Source of the DNA: Turbatrix aceti
Lineage: Eukaryota > Nematoda > Chromadorea > Rhabditida > Panagrolaimidae
Direction: 5' to 3'
Length of the DNA stretch: 64,000 bases
Assembly (NCBI GenBank): GCA_963969345.1
Contig: OZ017768.1
Coordinates: forward strand, 1,240,001-1,304,000
Positions within the stretch are counted from its first letter, which is position 1, and every line of letters starts with the position of its first letter. The notes beneath the pieces were generated by a model that saw nothing but the letters and a program-made list of their open reading frames with translations, did not search any database and was not told where the DNA came from. Positions 33,803 to 42,800 of the stretch are shown here, in pieces. The position numbers and the translations under genes were made by a program.

Positions 33803-36800
33803 CACAAAAATTACGATGCATCTTTGTTGACAATCATTGATCACGATCTTCTTCCTGTCAGCGATCCAATCAGAATTCGGGATTTCAAAATTATGTATGT
33901 TCCCGAAAAGAATCTTTCGTCCGGCAGATTTGGACAAACCAAAGTTTTGAAAAACTGTCGGAGCAATATGCAAGTTGCTGCCAGGTTTATCCAGTTTAAA
34001 GACATTGAAGGGCCGTCAAAAAATAATTTTGACGTGAAAAATGTGAGCAAAAAGTTTTCAAATTGTACACACAAAAAATATTTATTTGCAGAAACTTCAA
34101 ACATTTTTTCATGACATTAAAAGAATATTAGAAGCTGGAAAAAGTTTATCACAGGGTATTTATGGTATTCATGGTGTTCATGTCGATCATGATTCTGTGG
34201 TATTGTTAACCGAGTTTTTCATCCGGGGTACGGTAAAGGATGTCATCACTGTCTACCCCATCGATGAAAGAAGGGCTATTCGATACTGTCGTCAGGCCGC
34301 TGAAGCACTTGAATACCTACATGATCTCAAAATTCCTGTTGTGCATTCCGATGTTAGAGGTTGGTTTTTTTTCTATGCACGGCTTTTTTTACATAATTTT
34401 TTAAAACATTACAAAAACAAGTTAAAAAAAAATTGTTTTTGTTAAAAAAATTTTAAATAATAAAAAAATGTAAAAAAAAAATTTATTTATTTTTATTTTT
34501 ATAATAAATTTAAATAAGATTTTATTGATAATTTTCAATCGATCCAAGAGAGAGAGTAGAAAGCTCTTTCTTTATTCAATCCAAGCACATCAAAAATGCA
34601 AAACGTAAGCGCATATATACCCCCTTTGCGGCCGGATATGTATCCGGCCGATTCGGGGGGATCGGGGGGCTTCCGGGAGCGCTTGTCGCTGACAACTGGC
34701 AAGAGCTCGTTGCCAGCGACTTCGCTGGCGGCGACACTCCCGGGGGGCGTCAGCGACGACGGTGGCGGCAGACGAGAAGCAGCACGCCCACGGCCACGAG
34801 GTCGAGGAGGAGCAGTGTTCGGGAGTCCGGTGTCGCCTCGGTGAGAGTTGGTAGCCGTGCTGCAAGGGGGCGGTACGGGTTGCTTGCCTGATGCTGCCGG
34901 AAGATGACGGCGTGCGCGACTCCTGCGCAGCGGGCGCTGCACCTCACTTCGCCGTCGTCAGAGACCGGTAGAGTGATCATAGTGGCCGCGGTGGTGGTGT
35001 TGCATTCCACCACAAGAACCTCGTTGCCGCATTCGACGAGAATCTGCTCTTCTTCTGGGGCGCTGCACAGCACCGTCACTGCTTCGCCGGTCGCTGCCGT
35101 AAGTGTTGGTCCCACCGTGATCGTACAGTTAGTCTCGGCAGCGCTGGATGATGCCAAGTGCCAACCTGCGATGCTGACTTCGAGTTCGACGGTAGCTTGG
35201 TCCGGTCGAAATGCAGGCCCCGCAGGCGTCGAGTGCAGCAGGCCGGTCTTCCATGGCGTTGGCAAGGCATCGTCTAGCCAGGCTTGTAGCGGGGGGTCTG
35301 GCTCGCACAGGCAATTGACCGTCGTCGCCGTCGGTTGGCAGCCGCATCGCGGCTGAAAGGTAAACAGTTCCTCGCCGTGGCTGCGCCGTAGTCGTATTGC
35401 GTCGAGCGAGGGTGCGATCGCCCATTCCTGTCCTCGTCGCAAGAGAAAGACTTCACCGGGTGTCTGTAGGGCTTGGTTCAGCGTAACCGTGATGTTGCCG
35501 CTTACGGTGGTGGGCACTCCGTCGTAGAGCCGTACGCGAGTTGATTCCGTGGTGTGTCGTGTGGTAAGTTCCACGATGACTTGAACGCTGCTTGCCCATT
35601 CGTCGCATCGATAGATCGAAATCGCACGTGTGTCGTCCTCCGGTAGTGCCACCAGTCTGTAGAAGATGCATGACGGGGTGGGCAAAGCGCACCCTGTGAA
35701 GATCCATTCTGGGCCATTTACGCATGAAGTCGTGCCCGGAAACTGGTTCACGTTGTCGAACTCCGGTAAGTGGTCGTTGGCTTTGACCCTGCGCACGTGT
35801 TGAGAACACATGAGCCGCTGGCCGGGCATCGTTGCACTGCTGCCGTAGCCGTCTTATAGCTACGCGTGTCAAACATGTGTCGTGGTCGACAAAGTAGCTG
35901 TGGCTTGTGGAGGGCTAGGGCGATCTGGCCGTGAACCGTGTCGTTGCTATCCAGCAATAGCAAGCATGGTCGTTGTCCCACGTCGCGCAACGTCAGACGT
36001 GCTTCGCCGAAGTGGGAGCATCCTGAGTCCGTGCATTGTGCCGCGTACGTTGACATGACGTTGCTCGTTGTGCAGACGGCACCCTCGCCACCCGGAAGAA
36101 ACAGCAGGCAAAGTGCGAAGATGACGCGACGACGGGCACTGCGGGGGTTGCGGCAAACGAGCCACAAGAGCAACCGCAGTGGTAGGCTAAGTAGTTGCAA
36201 CACGAGGCGGCAGACGATGGCCAGGGGGTTGAATACCGTCATAAGATGACCGATCGTGGTGCAGCAGAGGATAAGCGTGAGCAAGATGAGGCATGCGTAG
36301 CCGACCGGACCAAAGATGAAGGTATCTGTGATCACCGGTGCGTTGACGAGGGGAAGTGCGTCCGTACGGGGGAGCCAGGCGCTAAGTGCCATTGCCACAG
36401 TCGCGGTAGTTGCCAGCGCGCGTGGTTGAGTACGCGGACGAAGCTCATAGCGCGGCATCTGAGGTGGCAACTGCGGTGGGGCCGCTTCAGGAGAAGTCGC
36501 CGCTGGTAGAGGTGCAGGGTGCTTACGAGGACGACCACGGCGGCGACGGGCCTCTGGTGCTGCGGCTGCCGTTGGCGACGGCGAACGATCGAGTTGCACG
36601 GGTGTGGAGTCGCTGGTGATGGCTGGACTGTCAACGGCAAACTCTAAGGGCGCAAGCTTGTTGACGGGGCGGCGAACAGTACGGCCGTTGGCCATGCGGA
36701 CGGTGGCCGACCGAATTGCGGCGTCAGCGGAGTCGTGGAGCGCCACCACACGCCCGATACGCCACTGGTTGCGTGGAACAGCGTCGTCGAGCATGAGAAC

Positions 36801-39800
36801 CACCTCGTCGATGACCGGTATGCGTGGCTCGTGGTAACGTGTGCCGTGCAGTAGGCGTTCAGACCGGTCGCGAAGGTCCATGAGGTAGACGCTGCGGTAG
36901 TGCTGCCAGAATGTTTCGAGGCGTTGGTGGCTGTCGCGCCATAGCGCCAAAAGATCGGCCGTCGTTGCGGCGGCTTGCGGAGGAGTTGTAAGAGTCGTCG
37001 GGATGACACTTGGCGTGCCCAGAGGCAACAGAAAGTCAAGAGGACGAAAGACTTCTGGCGCTGCCGCGGAGCTGTGCGTAAGCGGTCGGGAGTTGATCGT
37101 GAATTCAACTTCCGCGAGTAAGGTAGTAAATTCCTCGAGGTGAAGCCAACTGCGACCGATACTGCTTTTCAGCGGTTGCTTGATGACGCCAATGATGCGT
37201 TCCCAGACGCCACCTTGCCACGGTGCATGTGCCACGATGTTCGACCAGGTGATGCCATTGTTGGTGCAGTGCTCATCGAGTGCGTCGGTGACTGCCGGTG
37301 GTAGCTGGAGTTCGGGCCAAGCGGTGCGCACTGCCGAGCTGGCAAGTTGAAATGTAGTCGCGTTGTCGGAAGTTATCGAGGACGGTCGCCCGCGTCGTGA
37401 GAAGAATCGCCGTAGAGCTGCCAAGCAGGAAGACCCTGAGAGCGAATGTACGACTTCGAGGTGCACTGCCCGCGTGACGAAGCATGTGAAGACTGCGACC
37501 CAGATTTTCATAGCTTGCGTGGGCTCCGTGGGGGACCGCACTGTACAAGGACCAAAGTAATCCAGGCCCACGTGGTCGAACGGACGCGTTGGCGTGACTC
37601 GTGTTGCCGGTAATGCTGCCATTGGAGGGGCCGCAAACGGGCGCGCATCCCGTTTACGACAGGCACCGCGTCGACGTAGTTGTCCTTTGACCAACTGCCT
37701 GCCTTGTGGGATCCAAAACTGCTGGCGCAACTCTGTCCACGTCGTTTGTTCGCCGGCATGTCGAAGTTGCAGATGCACGTGCGCGGCCAGATGTTTGGCG
37801 AGCAGTGCTTGCGGCGAGAGAAAGACGGGTTGACATGCATCTGCTGACAGCGGTGAGTGGATCAGACGGCTGTCGTACCGCAGAACGCCGTCGACGTCCG
37901 TGAAGAGCACCGGGGTGTGCATCTTGGTCGGAGGAAAGTCTTGCTGCGCCTGTAGGATGAGAACGCGTTTGGCGATTGCGAGGTCGGTCGCCGACAACTT
38001 GGGGGCCTGTGCTGCCGCTGTGAGTTGTTTCATGAGCGGTGTCGAGGCTCTGTGTTGCAGAAATCGAGCACACGCACGATGAACGAGTGCCTGTGCGCGA
38101 ACCAGACCAATGTAGCTGTTGCTCGACTGTAGGTTGACACACGGCCACGTTGACGCCGATTCCGCAACACGAGTAGCGAACGCCGGAACAGTGGGTGACG
38201 ACGGCCATGTCGCTTCGGGCTGCGCAAGCCATGCCGGTCCATGTAGCCATTCCGGTCTGTTTCGCAGCTCGTCAGGGTCGAGACCACGCGTACCGATGTC
38301 TGCCGGGTTGTCCGTGGTCGACACGTAGTTCACTGTCGTGGTGACAGAGCGTATGAAACGTACGCGATTCGTGACAAACACGGGTAGAACTGCTTGGGGA
38401 GATGATCGTACCCAGCCGAGGGCCGCCTGTGAATCGGTCCAGAGTGCCGGTGCTGCCTGCAGTGCCATGTGTGTCTGTAGAAAAGAACACAACTGGGCGC
38501 CGAGGTGCAATGCCACGAGTTCAAGACGAGGAATGGTAATGTCGAGTACCTCGCTTTCTGTCATGGTGGTGGGTGCAATGCGGGATTTGGCCATAAGCAA
38601 CTGAGGGCGTTGCGTGGGTTCCGCAAAGACCAGGTAGGCGACCGCTGCGTAGTGATGCTTGGATGCATCACAGAAGACATGAAGTCGTGCCGACGGCAGG
38701 TTACCGGGTAGATAGCGAGGCACGGTCCAGGTTTTGCCCGCGAAACCGTGAAGGAGTCGCTGCCAACGAGCGGTGTCGCCGTCAGAAAGTTGGGCGTCCC
38801 AGTCGTATCGGCCGTGCAGGTCGCGCAGGAAGTGACGAGCAGGTACAAGAGCCGGGGAGGTCCATCCGAGCGGGTCGTAGACTGACGCGACGACGCTGGC
38901 GATGACGCGCTTTGTCACGGGTCCTGCTGGTGCCGTCGGGAAGTCGATCCGGAGGGTGTCTTGCGCAGTGTCCCAAACGATGCCCAGGATTTTGAACGGG
39001 TCGTCGTTGTCGGCAAACTCAGCGTGGATTGTTGCGTCGTTGGAGCGAAACTGCCGCAAATTCATCTTGGCTTCCGCGAAAAGTGCTTTGGCACGGATGC
39101 AGAGTTCACGGGCTTCGTGCGTCGTGCGGGCTGGCATGAAGACGTTATCGGCGTATATCATGTCGGCGATAACTTGTGCGAGGTTACCGTCCGCCGTCGA
39201 CAGGTGCTGGCGCAGCACCGCATTCAGGATGAACGGTGAGCAGTTGAGCCCGAAGGGGAGTCGGGTAAACCGATAGATGATCAGGTTGTCGGCAGAAGCG
39301 GGTTTCGTCGGGTCTTTGAGAAATAGGAATCGCAGTAGGTTCCGGTCGTCTTCTTGGATGCCGATCATGAGGAACGCTTTCTCGACGTCCGCCGAAACCA
39401 GAATCGGAGCGAACCGCGCGCGTAGTAGAATGGACGCCAGGTTGCCCAGAAGCAACGGGCCTCGGTACAGGATCTGGTTCAAGGAGTGCCCTGTTCTGCC
39501 TTGCTTGGCCGAACCGTCGTAGACGATACGCTTCTTCTTGTCCGTGACCACCATATGGTGAGGGATGTAGTGGCAGGGGCCCGTAGGAAGGGCGTCTAGG
39601 GCAACGGGCTCGATGATGCGCTCCGTGAGCTGTTGCTGGATGATGTCGACATACGCCTGCCAGCTCTCGGGATTTGTCGTTTGCCAGTGCCGCGACGTAG
39701 ACAGCAATCGTGCACGTGCCAGAAAAAAGTTGTCGCTGAAGTCCGCCGGTAACGGTCGTCGGGGCAGGCGCACGTGGTAGCGGCCGTCGGGCGTGCGTAT

Positions 39801-42800
39801 GATGGATGCCTGTAGCTCGCTCAAGGCGCGGTCATCGTCTTGCTCCCATGGGTCATCGCTGATGCCAATGGCGTCGAGTGCCCACTGCTTCTGGAGGAGC
39901 TCTGAGAGTTGCGCTGTTTTGGACTGCGCGGGTGACACGCGAAGTGGCGCTGCCGTGACCATGGCTGAGGAATCCACTTGTCCGCAAACGATGGGGCCAA
40001 ATACGGTGTTGAGCTCGTAGAGGCCGTCCGTGCGCCGTTGCGGTGGTCCTTGGATGACATCAAAGTAGGCGTCTATGCCTATGAGGACATCGACGGCTGC
40101 TGTGGTGTCAGGGGCGGCGGCGGCGTGCTTGAGCGGTTGTAAGAGATCGTCGACCGCCCAACACTTGACCACGAGATCGGCCCCGTCCGTGCGAAGCAAG
40201 CGGATCTGATGTCGTTGCGCGGAAATCTGCTGCGTGCGGCCGCCAATGGTGGCAACCGTGAGCATGGTGTCGTCGAGGACTGGGAGGTTGAGAGACTTTG
40301 CCAATGTCGTAGAGATGAAACTGGCTTCGCTGCCCGAGTCGAGGAGCATCATAACGTCAGCGTTGGTCTGGTGATGATGGACGCGGATGGTTGTCAACGG
40401 CAAGTAGGTGTTCGCCGATGACAGCGTCGTTGTGGTCACTTGTGCCGCCGGTGCTGGCGCCGGAGCAACAGTGCCGCTCGTTGTGTCGTTGTTGGGGGTA
40501 CAAAGTACCAGGTGGTGCCCAGTTTTGTGACAGGAGCGGCACGGACGTTGACGCTTGTCGCAGCCGGTGGACAAGTGATCCGCCGACAGGCAGATGAAGC
40601 AGCGACGCAGCTCGCGGATGCGTGCTTTTCGCTGTTCACTGCCGACCACCTTGGTGCAGCGGGTCGTGCTGTGGGCTGCATCGTTGCAGAAGAGGCACGG
40701 TCGGCGTGGTTTAGCGGCGCCGTCCGTGGCATCACGTGGTGGTTCAGTGGCTTTCGGGTTCCTGCGCTGGTGGGTGGGTTGGATAGCTGTTGCCAAGGTG
40801 GTTACGTGCGGTTGAACTGCGAGGGGGTCTCGGTGTTGTCGTCCAATGCGGACGCGCGAGGCCAAGAGTTGGTGGGCAATGCGACGGACGTCATCGAGTG
40901 TCCGGCGTCCATCGCACTTGTCCCAGATGAGGGCCAAGAAGTCTGAGGGCACTAGGCGTTCGACCATGCGGAGGAGCTGCGGGTGAGCGGTGTCTTCGCC
41001 GAGCGTGCTCATTTGACGTAGAAGTCGTTCTGCTTTTCCGAGGGTGACGCGTATTTGCAGGTACGTGGCGTTGGGCGGGCACGGTTGGATGTCGGCGAGT
41101 TCTTGATGCAGAGCCTCGCTCACGTCTTCGACTTGCCCGAATTGTTCTCGCAGGGTTTGCAGAGCAATGGCGTAAGTCTCTTCGCTTGGCTGGAGACCGT
41201 CCACGACAAGCGCTGCGTCTCCTTTGAGATGTGAGAAGAGGAGCGTGCACTTCTCGACGTACGGGATGGGCCTAGCGTCGATGGTGACCCGAAAAGTTTC
41301 CCAGAAGTGGAGAAACTTGGAGGGCGAGCCATCAAACGTAGGTAGCTCCATGCGAGGAAGCCGCGACCATTCGCTGGGGCGCTGAGGAAGCGGCGGTGGC
41401 CCCGTTGCTGCTGCGTGCTGCCTGACTGCTGGGTGAGCGTACGGGGCCACGTGCTGTGGCGCGCCCGTGTAGTGCCCGATCGGTGCCGTGTGCTGCGTGG
41501 CCGAGGAAAGCAGACCCGTAGTTGCCGTGAGCGGAGGGGCCGTAGGCTGCGGACCGTGCGAAGTCATGAACAGATGCTGTCCGTTGATGACCATCGACGG
41601 CGGAGCGGAGGTGATCGGAGCCATGTGTGGCGGAGCCGCGGCGGTCACGCCGGGTCGGGGTTGATAGAACGTGCCTGCGGGGTAAGCCGGCATGAGTTGT
41701 GGTGCGTAAGAAAATCCGTGGAACTGACCTGAGGGGGCATGGCTGGCCCATGCCGGAGGAACCGCGGAGTCGACGGGTGCGGCAGCTGGAGCTGGCGGAG
41801 CGGAAGACGGCGGGGCCGACGGGTGCACGACTTGCTGTGCTGCTGCCTGGTTCAGGTCCGTAGATGTAGGAACCTTGGTCTCGGGTGGCGGAGAGGCTTC
41901 AGCAATCGAGGCCGATGGTGTGCGCAAAGGACGCGTCGTCAAGACCATGTGGCGCGAGTTTAATTCGGCGAGGTGCGTCGCGATGTCGTTGCGCTTGGTG
42001 TGTGCGTCACCGAAGCAGTCGTTGAGGCTCTCGATCGTCGCTGTGCCGGTAAGCCACTGGTCCAGAAGCTGGGCCTCGTCGTACGCGTCGTCCGCTGACA
42101 GGCCGCGGATGATGCCGCGCCAGGCGTCCACCGAGTCGTCCAACTTCTCGGTGTGAAGTTGGATATTGAAATCGAGCCCCTTGAGGTCGAGGTAGAGGCG
42201 TGCGATGGCCGCCGGATCGTCCGGCACGTTGAGTTCGACGGCCGCGAGGCGGGCCAGGTGCGAGCGTAGAGTCGCGCGCTGCCGCCCGATAGTGGTACGC
42301 AGGGGTCCACTAGCCGATTGCACCATTTCAATCGATCCAAGAGAGAGAGTAGAAAGCTCTTTCTTTATTCAATCCAAGCACATCAAAAATGCAAAACGTA
42401 AGCGCATATATACCCCCTTTGCGGCCGGATATGTATCCGGCCGATTCGGGGGGATCGGGGGGCTTCCGGGAGCGCTTGTCGCTGACAACTGGCAAGAGCT
42501 CGTTGCCAGCGACTTCGCTGGCGGCGACATTCCGATGTTAGAGGTTGGTTTTTTTTCTATGCACGGCTTTTTTTACATAATTTTTTAAAACATTACAAAA
42601 ACAAGTTTAAAAAAAATTGTTTTTGTTAAAAAAATTTTAAATAATAAAAAAATGTAAAAAAAAAATTTATTTATTTTTATTTTTATAATAAATTTAAATA
42701 AGATTTTATTGATAATTTTGTAATTTTTTTTGTACAAAAATTTTTTTGCAAATATTTTTTTGTAAATACAAAAATTAAAATTGTTCTTTCAAAATCGAAT

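Larger units (their letters stand above)
34536..42529 (-). mobile_element. Complete Pao/BEL-type LTR retrotransposon with envelope-like gene
   Basis: 7994 bp on the minus strand, bounded by two 201-bp LTRs (34536-34736 and 42329-42529) with no differences found by eye. In coding orientation the LTR starts TGTCGCC, carries a TATATA box and AATAAA, and is followed by a primer-binding-like TGGTGCAATCGG. Internally it encodes one gag-pol frame and an envelope-like frame. GC content is far above that of the surrounding intron. Identical LTRs and a long intact frame mean a recent insertion. It sits in an intron of the kinase-like gene, in antisense orientation. Confidence 0.95.

Noticed and set aside
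36000..42000. Many plus-strand open frames antisense to gag-pol
   Set aside because: They are shadows of a GC-rich coding strand, Arg/Ser/Thr-rich, with no domains.
34536..42529. GC-rich 8 kb block as possible bacterial contamination
   Set aside because: It has LTRs, gag zinc knuckles, RT, RNase H and integrase of Pao/BEL type and sits cleanly in a host intron.
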